Below, one piece after another: positions 37,001 through 48,351 of a stretch of 64,000 nt of DNA. Under the pieces are notes generated by a model. That model was given only the letters and a program-made list of their open reading frames with translations, did no database searches and had not been told where the DNA came from. Position numbers and translations under genes: made by a program. How positions within the stretch are numbered: the stretch's first letter is position 1; each line of letters starts with the position of its first letter. The DNA comes from Torreya grandis (Eukaryota > Streptophyta > Pinopsida > Cupressales > Taxaceae): positions 186,001-250,000 of the forward strand of contig JARHVA010006305.1 in NCBI GenBank assembly GCA_037957365.1, read 5' to 3'.

Positions 37001-38095
37001 GGTTTGAAAATATCAACATGTTCTTAATCAACTCTAGCTTTACATGAAGTCCCTCTGATCTCACAATCTACTCCAATAAAGTAGATAGGAAATTCCTAAT
37101 TTTGGTCCTCTATGTTGACGTCTTAAACATCATAGGGAGTTCCACCAAGAAGATTCATAATTTAAAATCTTGAATAATGAAATATTTTTAGATGGTTGAC
37201 TTGGGTTTATTGTATTTTTCCTTGGTCTTCATATTTCATAGTTTGAGAAATAATGTTTCATTAATCAATCCAATTATGCTTAAGACATAATATATCACTT
37301 CAACATGAAATATTTCAATTCTTCATCAACTTCTTCTCAATTTGAAGTCAATATTACACTAAGTTTTCTTCTTCTTCGATTGATGGTATACTCTATAGGA
37401 AATTGGTGGGAAGTCTTATGTACTTGACTCATACTCATCTTGATTGTTCATTTTTTGTGAACTTGGTATCATGCTACTATTATGACCCTAATGAAAACCA
37501 TTAGAAATCTACAAAACCCATTCTAATGTATATTTGTGGTAGTAATAACTAAGGGATTGAGTAAAATCTAGGAGGAAAAACCTCAATATTTGGTTACAAT
37601 TTTGGTGGGAAAATGACATTTTTCAAATACATAGAGAGTGATTGAAAAGGAGATATATATAATTGAAAGTATACCACATGATACATATATCATTTTGGGG
37701 TAGGTCCCATGAATCACTATTGCAAGAAATAGACTACTATTGATTTATCTACAATGAAAGCTGAGTATAGTGGAGTTGTCACTACTAGCCATGAGTCAAT
37801 TTAGATTTTATGCTTAATTTCTAAATTTGGATTTTGACTTACCCAACCCACACCGCATTGGTGATATAGTTAGAGTTCTATCCAAATTTATTATAACCCG
37901 TTAGAGCACCAATGCACAAAGTAAGATGAGATACACATGCATTACATTTAGTAATTGATAAAATACAAGGTTGTTGATCTTAAATTTTTCTAAACAGATA
38001 ATTATGTTGTAGACACCTTCACAAAACATTTAATTAAGGTTTGATTTATTTAACTCAAGAAACTTTTGGGAGTGAAGGAAGGTGTCGTCAAGGGG
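34020..38095 (+). pseudogene. Copia C gag-pol, heavily decayed
   Basis: Fragments in several frames, in copia order: gag at about 34080-34560 (NEKYTPLNIVKWKKWKNHFD), zinc-knuckle remnant (KPSHVEHQCFNK, about 34800), protease (MDLVASHHMSHGGSLS, 34933 onward; DSG changed to DLV), pre-integrase (EHFSRLNYRLL), integrase region about 35400-36050, reverse transcriptase from about 36600 (KWVYHTKYVIDGSIDRYKAQ, GMDYHKTFASIVK), the catalytic box YVDV at 37111-37122 in place of YVDD, and RNase H to about 38090. Many stops and frameshifts; clearly dead and older-looking than the other copia copies. Confidence 0.85.
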
Positions 38096-38152
38096 GGATA
38101 GTTCAATGATTCCTTTGTCCTTTCCTTCATTGAAATACATTTTAAGTGGGGA

Positions 38153-38643
38153 TGTTAGTGTATTTTATTACTCATATAATATTTTATAATTTTAAGATGC
38201 ACTTATAAAATTTATTTGTAATTCATGGGTAGATACTAATTGGTACACACTTATCCACAACCTGTATTTAGAGAAGATTATCAATTGATTAAATACTTAA
38301 TTAACTTCGACTAACAATAATTTTATCTTATTCTATTTGTGACTACTTACCATAACCTTGACTCTAACCCTAGCCTCCTCTCTTATGTATGTATGTATAC
38401 ATACATACATACATACATACATACATACATACATACATACATAGATAGAAGTTTAGTGGGTGAGGCATATTATTGATGAGAGCTATTATTATATTGACCA
38501 AATTAGGCTAATACTCTTAATCAAAATAGGTAACTATGTTACTTGGATGAATTTATGTTGATTTTATAGATTTATTATGCATGTATTGTGGGTGTTTGTC
38601 TTATGGTAACTAACATGATTATGGATCCTATCTAGTAATTAAA
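38153..38643 (+). repeat. 3' LTR of copia C
   Basis: Starts TGTTAGTGTATTTTATTACTC. It holds an ATGT/ACAT microsatellite that the 5' LTR lacks at the same place. Confidence 0.75.
38384..38442. repeat. (ATGT)n(ACAT)n microsatellite
   Basis: Four ATGT-type units followed by about eleven ACAT-type units, giving an inverted tetranucleotide run inside the 3' LTR. Confidence 0.9.
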
Positions 38644-39266
38644 TTAAATTAAATTATGAAATCAACTTGACCGAAACATTTGATGTACATTTTAAAAAAT
38701 AACACACAAATTCACTTAATGAATTTTGAATATAATAAAAATATTGCGCACAAACTTAATTAATAAATGATAACCTTAGTTGAAATTTCTTTATTTAATA
38801 AGATACCTAATTATTCTAGTTTTGCATGACTACCATGTAGTAAATCCATCCATAATCGTTCAACAAGGGTTTTGACCATAATTATTCTAGTGTGAGGAAA
38901 TCCATTCACTATTTTTTTAGGTTACAATTTTATGAACATGATTGATAAGTGAATTGATTGATTAACAATCATAATTTAATGTGTGATTTAATAAGTTATG
39001 AAAATATACATTTAATTTATGCAAACTATAATAACTAAGACATTCATGGATGGTTAGTTATCTATAACTTTTTTTCAAATTTAACTATGCAAGAAAATGA
39101 TTTAATTTATTCATTACCGTTTTGCCTAATTCACTAAAAACAATCATAATTATACACATTTCATTTTTATTGATTAATGACCAAGTTGCATACAAAGTAA
39201 AAAAAACACATGTTTTACACTCAAACATTATTTACAATTCAATGAATATTAGGGATGTGATATGAC
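38644..39266. other. AT-rich spacer before copia D
   Basis: No coding frame or repeat recognised. It ends in ATGAC (39262-39266), the left target copy of copia D. Confidence 0.5.
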
Positions 39267-40084
39267 TGTTAAGTTGTGGAGCTAAAAGCTTCACAGGTAT
39301 GCAAATGGTGGAGGTTGCTGAGTTACAGAGTAACTAACATCGGTCAGGCCAACCGACGTCGGTCATCTTCAGCTACACAGTAACCAGCATCGGTTATGGT
39401 CAGCTGGCATCGGTCAGATAGGAACCGATGTCGGTCACCTGTGTGTTTCCAGGTGGTGTTTCTAGAATTAGAATTGCTAATTTTAGGAGAACTGGTTTGC
39501 ATGTAAAGACTAATTTTAGTCTTGAGTCTGCATTTCTAATTATTATTTGTTTTGGGATCTATTTAAGAGACCCATGGGGCTGTATTGTAATGTAGGACTA
39601 AGAAGGATTAGATCCTCAACTTCAAGGCAAGAACAACAATTGGGTTGGTTGTCTCAAGGGGTGTAAGATCAGTTGATCTGCAGGTAGCAAGATCAGGGAG
39701 ATCTACATGGTAAGTAAGATCAGTTAGATCTGCAAGGGTGCAAGATCAAGGAGATCTACTTGGTGGACTGGTAGTAGGCAACAACAACCATTGGGTTGAT
39801 TGTCACTGACTGGTGGAGGGAACAAATCTGTGTTTGAGTTGGTTGTAATTGATTGAGAGAGAGAACTCTTGAGGCAGAACTACTGTACGCCCAAGAGGTG
39901 TGGGAAGAGTGTGATTTTTTCATTGTATTTCTTTCTGAAAGAGTGTTAATATAGATTGTATTGTTTCTCATATCTCATATTATTTGTTGTTTCTAAATTC
40001 TAGTTACATATTAATTCTGGTTTAATTATGTGTTTAGTTGCTTATACAAAGGTAATCAATTGTACTCTAAGGAGGATCCTGATA
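39267..40084 (+). repeat. 5' LTR of copia D
   Basis: Starts TGTTAAGTTGTGGAGC. U3 (39340-39445) carries repeated (A)CCGACGTCGGTC motifs; TATTTAAG at 39560-39567 is a likely TATA box. It ends CCTGATA (CA changed to TA). Its U5 differs from the partial LTR and the 3' LTR, which resemble each other more. Confidence 0.9.
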
Positions 40085-40126
40085 GTTGGTATCAGAGCTT
40101 GGTATCAGAGCTTTATGTGTAGATCC
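40085..40126 (+). promoter_or_regulatory. Duplicated primer-binding site
   Basis: TGGTATCAGAGCT occurs twice in a row (40087 and 40099), both matching the tRNA-Met primer site, before a second LTR fragment begins. Confidence 0.85.
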
Positions 40127-40703
40127 TGGGATCTATTTAAGAGACCCATGGGGCTGTATTGTAATCGAAAGACTAATGACTAAGAAGGATTAGATCCTCA
40201 AGTGTAAGATCTAGAAGGAGGTTTGCAAGAGTGTAAGACCAAGAAGATCTACAGGTAAGCAAGGTCAGTTGATCTATGGTGTAGCAAGATCAAGGAGATC
40301 TGTAACACAACAAGGTGTAAGATCAAGGAGATCTACTGTAAGGTAGGCAAAAAAACCATTGAGTTGATCATCACTGGTGGACGAGAGTTGGCAACAACAA
40401 CCATTGGGTTGATTGTCACTGGAGGGAACAACAACTTGATATTGAGTTGATTATTGGTTGTAATTAATTGAGAGAGAGAGAACTCTTGAGGGAGAATTAC
40501 TGTACACCCAAGAGATGTGGGAAGAGTGAGATTTCTTCATTGTATTTCCTTCTGGAAGAGTGTTAATACAAATTGTATTATTTCTCGTATCTCCTATTCT
40601 TTGCTGTTTCTGAATTCTAGTTACATGTTACTTCTAGTTTAATTCTGTGTTTAGTTGCTTATATAGAGGTAATCAAGTGTACTCTTAGGAGGGGATCTTG
40701 ACA
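40127..40703 (+). repeat. Partial second LTR of copia D
   Basis: Begins at GGGATCTATTTAAGAGACCC (the TATA region) and runs to the LTR end GGGGATCTTGACA. It lacks all of U3 upstream of the TATA box. Sequence details such as AGTGTAAGATCTAGAAGGAGG match the 3' LTR rather than the adjoining full LTR. Confidence 0.88.
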
Positions 40704-40705
40704 GT

Positions 40706-40717
40706 TGGTATCAGAGC
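40706..40717 (+). promoter_or_regulatory. Primer-binding site of copia D
   Basis: TGGTATCAGAGC two bases after the partial LTR. Confidence 0.9.
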
Positions 40718-40791
40718 TTGGTTCATAGCAGGTTAGTGTTTGTTGATTACAGGTCACTCACAGGGGTTTCTGATTGAGTGGGAGTAAAGCA

Positions 40792-43700
40792 ATGGCAGAA
40801 GAAAGTACACTAAGAATGGAGAAATTCAATGGCAAATATTATCAATTATGGAGGATGCAGATAGAAGATTATCTATATCAGAAAGATTTGTACTTACCAT
40901 TGGGTGGGGTTTCAAGAAAGCCCACAGATATGGAAGATGAAGAATGGAATGTTCTTGATAGAAAGGCTCTTGGAGCTATAAGGCTGAGCCTGGCAGCTTT
41001 TGTGTTTTCAAACTTATCACAGGCAAAGCCAACGGTAGAGTCAATGGAATCTTTGGCAAATTTATATGAAAAACCCTCAGCTTCGAATAAGGTATTTCTT
41101 ATGAAGCAATTATTTAATTTGTAGATGCAGGAAGGTGGATCGCTATATAGTCATCTTAGTGATTTCCTTGGATTAGTAAATCAGTTAAATTTAGTCAAAA
41201 TAGTTTTTGATGATGAAATTAAGGCTCTCTTAATCTTATGCTCTTTACCTAAAAGTTGGGATAGTTTGGTAATGGCAGTTAGTAATACTGCATCTGCTTC
41301 AAATATCTTGAAAGTTGATGATGTTGTTAGTGTAATCTTGAATGAAGAAATTCATAGGAAAAGCACAGGGGAAACATCAGGGAATGCTTTAAGTTTTGAA
41401 AGTAGGGGAAAACAAAGAGAGAAGATCAAGCAAGAGAAATCAAGGTCAAAGATAGGCATTAGATCCAAATCCAAAAATGGAGGTATAACCTACTGGAATT
41501 GTGGAAAGAAAGGGCTTGCAAAGAAAGATTGTTGGTTGGTAAAAGATCAGCATGAAAGAAATAAAGAAGCAAATAATGCAGGTATTGTTGCACAAGATGC
41601 TCTTATATGTTCCTTGGATAAAGTAGAATCTTGGGTTTTAGATTTTGGTGCCTCTTTCCATGCAACCCCAAATAGAGAATTTTTTCATGATTATGTCCAT
41701 GGAGACTTTGGAAAAGTTTATTTAGGGGATGGTGAGCCTTGTCAAATTGTTGGCAAAGGGAAAGTGCAGCTGAAATTGCAGACTGACAACATATGGGTGT
41801 TGAAGGATGTCATGGATGTTCCCATCCTGAAGAGGAGTCTAATTTCTACAGGGAAGTTGGGTGATGAGGGTTGCACAGTAACTCTCACAGCAGAATCTTG
41901 GAAAGTTTCCAAGGGTGCACTTGTATTAGCAAGAGGTAAGAAAGTAGGTACTCTTTATTTATCTACTTGTATTACTGATTCTCCTTCTATTTTATCTACT
42001 TTAGATGTAGATGCAAAGATGTGGCTCTATAGGCTTGGTCACATGAGTGAGAAGGGAATGGATGTTCTTAAGTCAAAAGGTAAGCTTTCAGATTTGAAAA
42101 GCATAAATTGAGATTTCTGTAAGCAACAGAAGAAAGTGAGGTTTCTTGAAACTGGGTCAACAAAGAAGAAGCACAAGTTGGAGCTTGTTCACACAGATGT
42201 GTGGGGACCAGCTCAGGGAGCTTCTATTGGAGGATCACATTATTGCATTAAGAGGAAATCTGATGTTTTTGACACTTCTAAGAACTAAAGCCTTGGTTTT
42301 CAAGGAAAAGATGATGGACAGTGATCAACTCAAGAGGTTGAATAATTTTGAGCAGGGCAATGTTGATTTAGAGAAGGTTATGATCCAAAATGAGCTCCTG
42401 GGTAAAAATTATCACTCATAGGAAAACACAGACACCGACGTCGGTCAGGTGAGAACCGACATCGAACAGGCAAGAACTGATGTCAGTTTGGTGGAGACCA
42501 AAGTCGGTGATGTCGAGCAAGTGGAAACCTACATCGGTCAGGTAATAACTGATGTTAATCAGGTCGATCACATAGAAATGACATCGGTCGAGTGTAGACT
42601 GAGAGATGATCAGGATCGGTCACTGTTAGAATAAAATTTGGGTGGACAACAAGCTGTCAAAGAGTCTCAAACACCCATGAGGAGGATTGAAAGGGTAAGT
42701 AAGCCTCAAATTCAGTATTCCCCTTCTTTATACTACTTGTTGCTCATTGATGGTCGTGAATCAGGAAGTTTTAAAGAGGCAATGCAGGTAGAATCCAAGA
42801 AAAAGTGGGAGCATGGCATGAATGAGAAAATTGATTCCTTGGAAGAGAACCAAACATGGGATTTGGTCGAGTTGCCAGCTGAAAAGAAAGCACTAAAAGA
42901 CGAATGGATTTACAGGTTAAAGAAAGGAGACAATAGATAGGTGAGACAAAAGGCCAGGTTATATGGTCTTGAGCAAGCTCTAGGATAGTGGCATTTGAGG
43001 TTTGACAGGTTTATGACAAAGCATGGCTTTAGTCAATGTCAATGTGACCATTGTGTTTATTTTACCAAGTTGGATAATGATAGCTACATTATCCTATTAC
43101 TGTATGTAGTGTATATGCTTGTTGCAGGGTCACACATGTAGGGAATTGCTGAGCTAAAGGTAAAAGTAGCTCAGACATTTGCCAGGAAGGATTTAGGAGC
43201 AGCGAAGAAAATCCTTGGCATGAGTATTTCTAGAGACAGGAAAAATCACAGGTTGATTTTGTCTTAAGAGGATTATGTGAATAAGCTAGTGGAGAGGTTC
43301 AATTTGCAGGATGCAAAACTGGTAAGCACACCTATGGTTGGACAGTTGAAGTTGAGCAAAGAACAATGTCCTAAATCACATGATGAGGTTGGGTATATGG
43401 TATGTACTAGACTTGATATTGCCCAAGAAGTGGGAGTTGTCAGCAAGTTTATGGCCAATCTAGGAAAAAAGCACTGGAAAATAGTTTAGTGGATTCTTAG
43501 ATATCTGAGAGGGACCAACAATAGGTATTTGTGCTATGTAGGGTCAAACACTTCTCTACATGGGTATGTAGATTTAGATATGGTAGGTGACTTGGATGAC
43601 AGGAGAAGTACCATAGGATATGTGTTCACTATTGGTGGAACGATGGTTAGCTAGATTTTAGAGTTGTAGAAGGTTGTTGCAGTCATAGAGGCTAGCAAGG

Positions 43701-43801
43701 AAAAGATCCATAAGGATAGGAACCCTGCAGGAATGTTAACAAAGCCGGGAACAAAGGAGAAGTTGAATCTTCATTCAACTTCTGTTGGTCTTCAAGATTG
43801 A
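40792..43801 (+). pseudogene. Copia D gag-pol with internal deletions
   Basis: ATG 40792 opens gag (MAEESTLRMEKFNGKYYQLW), interrupted by TAG at 41122-41124 and otherwise open to 42111. Degenerate zinc knuckle (WNCGKKGLAKKDC, about 41495), protease WVLDFGASFHATP (DSG changed to DFG, Phe codon 41644-41646), pre-integrase (WLYRLGHMSEKGMDVL), integrase start HTDVWGPAQ then deletion of most of the catalytic core. A hinge with TCGGTCAGG repeats follows (42430-42620), then reverse transcriptase from 42650 with its core deleted and YVVY at 43103-43114 where YVDD belongs, then RNase H remnants. The end TGA is at 43799-43801. Confidence 0.92.
42428..42625 (+). repeat. GACGTCGGTCAGG repeats in pol hinge
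   Basis: About eight degenerate copies of ACCGACGTCGGTCAGGTGAGA-like text at spacings near 24 bp, between integrase and reverse transcriptase remnants. In one frame they encode TDVGQV-type repeats. The same motif fills U3 of this element's LTRs. Confidence 0.75.
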
Positions 43802-43877
43802 ACTTGAAGAGGGATACAAGCTAGAAACAAATTAGAGGATGTACAAGTACAGGTATAGGTGCAGTTGTTTATCTCCA

Positions 43878-43887
43878 AGTGGGAGAT
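43878..43887 (+). promoter_or_regulatory. Polypurine tract of copia D
   Basis: AGTGGGAGAT directly before the 3' LTR, the same as in the copia dimer and the array. Confidence 0.8.
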
Positions 43888-44322
43888 TGTTAAGTTGTGG
43901 AGCTAAAAGCTTCACTGTTATGCAAATGTGGAGGTTACTAAGTTACATAGTAACCGACATCGGTCAGGCCAACTGACGTCAGTCATCTTCAACTACACAG
44001 TAATCGGCATCGGTTAGGGGGTCAGCCGACATCGATTAGATAGGAACTGATGTCGATCACCTGTGCATTTCTAAGCAGCGTTTCCAGAATTAGAATTACT
44101 AATTTTAGGAGAACAACTATTTGCATGTAAAGACTAATTTTAGTCTTGAGTCTATGTTTCTAATTATTATTTGTTCTGGGATCTATTTAAGAGACCCATG
44201 GGGCTATATTGTTATTGAAGGACTAAGGACTAAAAAGGATTAGATCCTCAAGTGTAAGATCTAGAAGGAGGTCTATAAGAGTGTAAGACCAAGAAGATCT
44301 ATAGGTAAGCAAGGTCAATTGA
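43888..44322 (+). repeat. 3' LTR of copia D, left piece
   Basis: Starts TGTTAAGTTGTGGAGC and runs through U3 and R until AGGTCAATTGA, where the nested array begins. The last five bases, ATTGA, are the left target copy (GTTGA in the partial 5' LTR). Confidence 0.9.
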
Positions 44323-45367
44323 TGCTAGGTTGTGGAGCTACAAGCTTCACCTGGATACAAACATGGAGGAGGGTGCTGAATGTCACAGTCGCCGATGTCG
44401 GCAAGATCACCGACGTCAGGCAGGGGTCGATAGAAAGCAACCAACATCGACAAGAGTCAACTGATGTCAATTACCTCTAGTTAGACAGGGACCGACTTCG
44501 GTCACCTGTGCGGTTCCAGAACTGCCTGTTGATGAATAGTTAGTTAACAAATTGATTGTTTGCATGTTAAAGACTAGTTTGAGTCTTGAGCCACTTATCT
44601 AATTATTGTATGCATGGGATCTATATAATAGACTCATGAGACTGTATTGTAAAGTGTAGAACTAGGAGAGTTCTTCCCATGGTGGAATCACAAGGTTTCT
44701 TTCATGTATGTAAGATCAGGATTGATCTGCAGGGTGTGCAAGATCAGATTGGAGATCTACATGTGATAAGTAAGATCAGGTTGGTCTGCAGGGGTGTGTG
44801 TGTGTGATGGTCAAAAGGAGATCTATGGGGTAGCAAGATCCAAGGTGACAACAACACATCAAGGAGCAAGATCATGGTGAGATCTACTTGGAGTACGGTG
44901 TGTACTCGGTCAAAGAGCAATAGAGGAAGGCAAGGTAGATCCTTCCATAAGTAAGATCATTTGAGTTGCAGGTTATTACAAGTTCATGGGAGATCTACTT
45001 GGAGTGTGTTGTGTACTCGGTTGAGTATGTGTGTCTACTCGATGTACTGGCAGTAGTGATACTGACTGGTTGGAGGTGAACAACAATTCTGTGTGTGAGT
45101 TGCTTGTTGGGACCGTAAGAGAGAGAGTGAGCTCTTGAAGAGATTTATTGTTTATGCCCTAGAGGTGTGGGAGCCCTAGAGGTGTGTAAGAAAGAAGACT
45201 GTGGCATCTTCTTTGTTGTATTTCCTTCTGGAAGAGTATTAATACAATTGGGTATTGTCTCTCATATTCTGTGTTATTTTTGAATTCTAGTTACTTGTGA
45301 TTTTGGTTTAATTCTGCATGTTAGTTGCTTGTATATGGTAATCAGTTGTGCTTCCTAGATCCTGACA
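44323..45367 (+). repeat. Array LTR 1
   Basis: Starts TGCTAGGTTGTGGAGC (T-to-C in TGTTAGG) and ends CCTGACA. CTATATAATA at 44631-44640 is a likely TATA box; GACGTC/GATGTCGG motifs lie at 44390-44510. Confidence 0.92.
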
Positions 45368-45666
45368 AGTGGTATCAGAGCGAGGTTGGAGGTTCTCAGA
45401 GCGAGGTTGACTAACAGGTGGTTTCAGATCTGTTAAGTGTTTTTTGATTACAGGTCACTCTCAGGGGTTTCTGATTGAGTGAGAGTATAGCAACGGCAGA
45501 AGAAGGTAAGCTGAGAATAGAAAAATTCAGACACAGGTGTAACACCATAGGGTGTGTGTTGGTTGGTCTTCAAGATTGAGCTTGAAGAGGGATACAAGCC
45601 AAGATACAGATTAGACAATGTACTGGTACAAGTATAAGTGTAGTTATTTATCTCCAAGTGGGAGAT
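45368..45666 (+). other. Array internal segment 1 (299 bp)
   Basis: AG then primer site TGGTATCAGAGCG (45370 on), leader, a gag-start remnant ACGGCAGAAGAAGG where copia D has ATGGCAGAAGAA, then a jump to GGTCTTCAAGATTGAGC from the copia D 3' region, ending in the polypurine tract AAGTGGGAGAT. Confidence 0.9.
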
Positions 45667-46711
45667 TGTTAGGTTGTGGAGCTAAAAGCTTCACCCAGAT
45701 GCAAACATGGAGGAGGGTGCTGAGTGTCACGATCACCCACGTCGGTAGGATCACCGACGTCAGGCAGGGGTCGACAAAAAGCAACCAACATCAGCAAGAG
45801 TCGGCTGCCGTCAGTTACCTCCAGTCAGATAAGGACCGACGTCGATTGCCTATGCAGTTCCAAAACTGCCTATTGATGAATAGTTAGTTAATGAACCAAT
45901 TGTTTGCATGTTAAAGACTAGTTCAAGTCTTGAGCTGCTTGTCTAATTATTATATGCATGGGATCTATATAATAGACTCATGGGGCTGTATTATAAAGTG
46001 TAGAACTAAGAGAGTTCTTCCCATGGTGGAATCACAAGGGTTATTCCATGTATGTAAGATCAGGATCGATTTGCAGGGTGTGCAAGATCAGGTTAGAGAT
46101 CTACATGTGATAAGTAAGATCAAGTTGGTCTGCAGGGGTGTGTGTGTGCAAGGGTCAAAAGGAGATTTGCGGGGTAGTAAGATCTAAGGTGACAGCAACA
46201 CATCAAGGAGCAAGATCATGGTGAGATCTACTTGGAGTACAGTGTGTACTCGATCAGAGAGCAATAGAGGAAGGCAAGGTAGATCCTTCCATAAGTAAGA
46301 TCATTTGAGTTGTAGGTTGCTGCAAGTTCATGGGAGATCTACTTGGAGTGTGTTGTGTACTCAGTTGAGTATGTGTGTATACTCAGTGTACTGGTAGTAG
46401 TGATACTGACTGGTTGGAGGTGAACAACAACTCTGTGTGTGAGTTGCTTGTTGGGACTATAAGAGAGAGAGTGAGCTCTTGAAGAGATTTACTGTTTATG
46501 CCCTAGAGGTGTGGGAACCCTAGAGGCATGTAAGGAAGAAGACTGTGGCATCTTCTTTGTTGTATTTCCTTCTGGAAGAGTATTAATACAATTGGGTATT
46601 GTCTCTCATATTCTGTGTTATTTCTGAATTCTAGTTACTTGTGATTCTAGTTTAATTCGGCATGTTAGTTGCTTATATATGGTAATCAGTTGTGCTTCAT
46701 AGATCCTGACA
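45667..46711 (+). repeat. Array LTR 2
   Basis: TGTTAGG to CCTGACA, 1045 bp, closely similar to the other three array LTRs. Confidence 0.92.
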
Positions 46712-47010
46712 AGTGGTATCAAAGCGAGGTTGGAGGTTCTCAGAGCGAGGTTGACTAACAGGGGGTTTCAGATCTGTTAAGTGTTTTGTGATTATAGGTC
46801 ACTCTCAGGGGTTTCTGATTGAGTGGGAGTATAGCAACGGTAGAAGAAGGTAAGCTGAGAATGGAGAAATTCAGACACAGGTGTAGCACCACAGGGTGTG
46901 TGGTGGTTGGTCTTCAAGATTGAGCTTGAAGAGGGATACAAGCCAAGATATAGATTAGACAATGTACTGGTATAGGTATAGGTGTAGCTATTTATCTCCA
47001 AGTGGGAGAT
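46712..47010 (+). other. Array internal segment 2 (299 bp)
   Basis: Same layout as segment 1; primer site TGGTATCAAAGCG has one change and the gag start again reads ACG. Confidence 0.9.
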
Positions 47011-48052
47011 TGTTAGGTTGTGGAGCTAAAAGCTTCACTCGAATGCAAACATGGAGGAGGGTGCTGAGTGTCATAGTCACCAACATCGGCAGGATCACCG
47101 ATGTCAGGCAGGGGTCAATAGAAAGCAACCAACATTGACAGGAGTCAGCTGACATTAGTTACCTCCAGTTAGATAGGGACCGACGTCGATCGCCTGTGCG
47201 GTTCCAAAACTACCTATTGATGAATAGTTAGTTAACGAACTGATTGTTTGCATGTTAAAGACTAGTTCGAGTCTTGAGCCACTTGTCTAATTATTGTATG
47301 CATGGGATCTATATAATAGACTCATGGGGCTGTATTGTAAAGTGTAAAACTAGGAGAGTTCTTCCCATGGTGGAATCACAAGGGTTATTCCAGGTATGTA
47401 AGATCATGATTGTTCTTCAGGGTGTGCAAGATCAGGTTGGAGATCTACATGTGATAAGTAAGATCAAGTTGGTCTACAGGTGTGTGTGTGTGTAAGGGTC
47501 AAAAGGAGATCTGTGGGGTAGTAAGATCTAAGGTGAAAGCAACACATCAAGGAGCAAGATCATGGTGAGATCTACTTGGAGTACGGTGTGTACTCGGTCA
47601 GAGAGCAATAGAGGAAGGCAAGGTAGATCCTTCCATAAGTAAGATCATTTGAGTTGTGGGTTGTTGCAAGTTCATGGGAGATCTACTTGGAGTGCATTGT
47701 GTACTCGGTTGAGTATGTGTGTATACTCAGTGTACTAGTAGTAGTGATACTGACTGGTTGGAGGTGAACAACTCTGTGTGTGAGTTGCTTGTTGGGACCG
47801 TAAGAGAGAGAGTGAGCTCTTGAAGAGATTTACTGTTTATGCCTTAGAGGTGTGGGAGCCTTAGAGGTGTGTAAAGAAGAAGACTATGGCATCTTCTTTG
47901 TTGTATTTCCTTCTGGAAGAGTATTAATACAATTGGGTATTGTCTCTCATATTCTGTGTTATTTCTAAATTCTAGTTACTTATGACTCTAGTTTAATTCC
48001 GCATGTTAGTTGCTTGTATATGGTAATCAGTTGTGCTTCCTAGATCATGACA
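47011..48052 (+). repeat. Array LTR 3
   Basis: TGTTAGG to TCATGACA, 1042 bp. Confidence 0.92.
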
Positions 48053-48351
48053 AGTGGTATCAGAGCGAGGTTGGAGGTTCTCAGAGTGAGGTTGACTAAC
48101 AGGTGGTTTCAGATCTGTTAAGTGTTTTTTGATTACAGGTCACTCTCAGGGGTTTCTGATTGACTGGGAGTATAGCAACAACAAAAGAAGGTAAGCTGAG
48201 AATGGAGAAATTCAGACACAGGTGTAGCACCATAGGGTGTGTGGTGGTTGGTCTTCAAGATTGAGCTTGAAGAGGGATACAAGTCAAGATACAGATTAGA
48301 CAATGTACAGGTACAAGTATAGGTGTAGCTATTTATCTCCAAGTGGGAGAT
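48053..48351 (+). other. Array internal segment 3 (299 bp)
   Basis: Same layout; the gag start reads ACA (ATG lost) in GCAACAACAAAAGAAGG. Confidence 0.9.

Larger units (their letters stand above)
32315..38643 (+). mobile_element. Degenerate Ty1/copia element (copia C)
   Basis: Two direct repeats of about 450-490 bp (32315 to about 32770, and 38153 to about 38643) start TGTTAGT and share TTATCCACAACCT, TAACCCTA(G/T)CCTCCTCTCTTAT and GTGGATGAGGCATATTAT. A primer-site remnant TGGTATTAGAG follows the left LTR, and AAGTGGGGA precedes the right one. The interior carries gag, protease, integrase, reverse transcriptase and RNase H remnants in copia order. The 3' edge is uncertain, and a target duplication (TAAAT on each side is possible) cannot be trusted in such AT-rich flanks. 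Confidence 0.8.

Noticed and set aside
40085..40110. tRNA-like TGGTATCAGAGC sequences as tRNA genes
   Set aside because: They are retrotransposon primer-binding sites at LTR edges with no tRNA cloverleaf around them.
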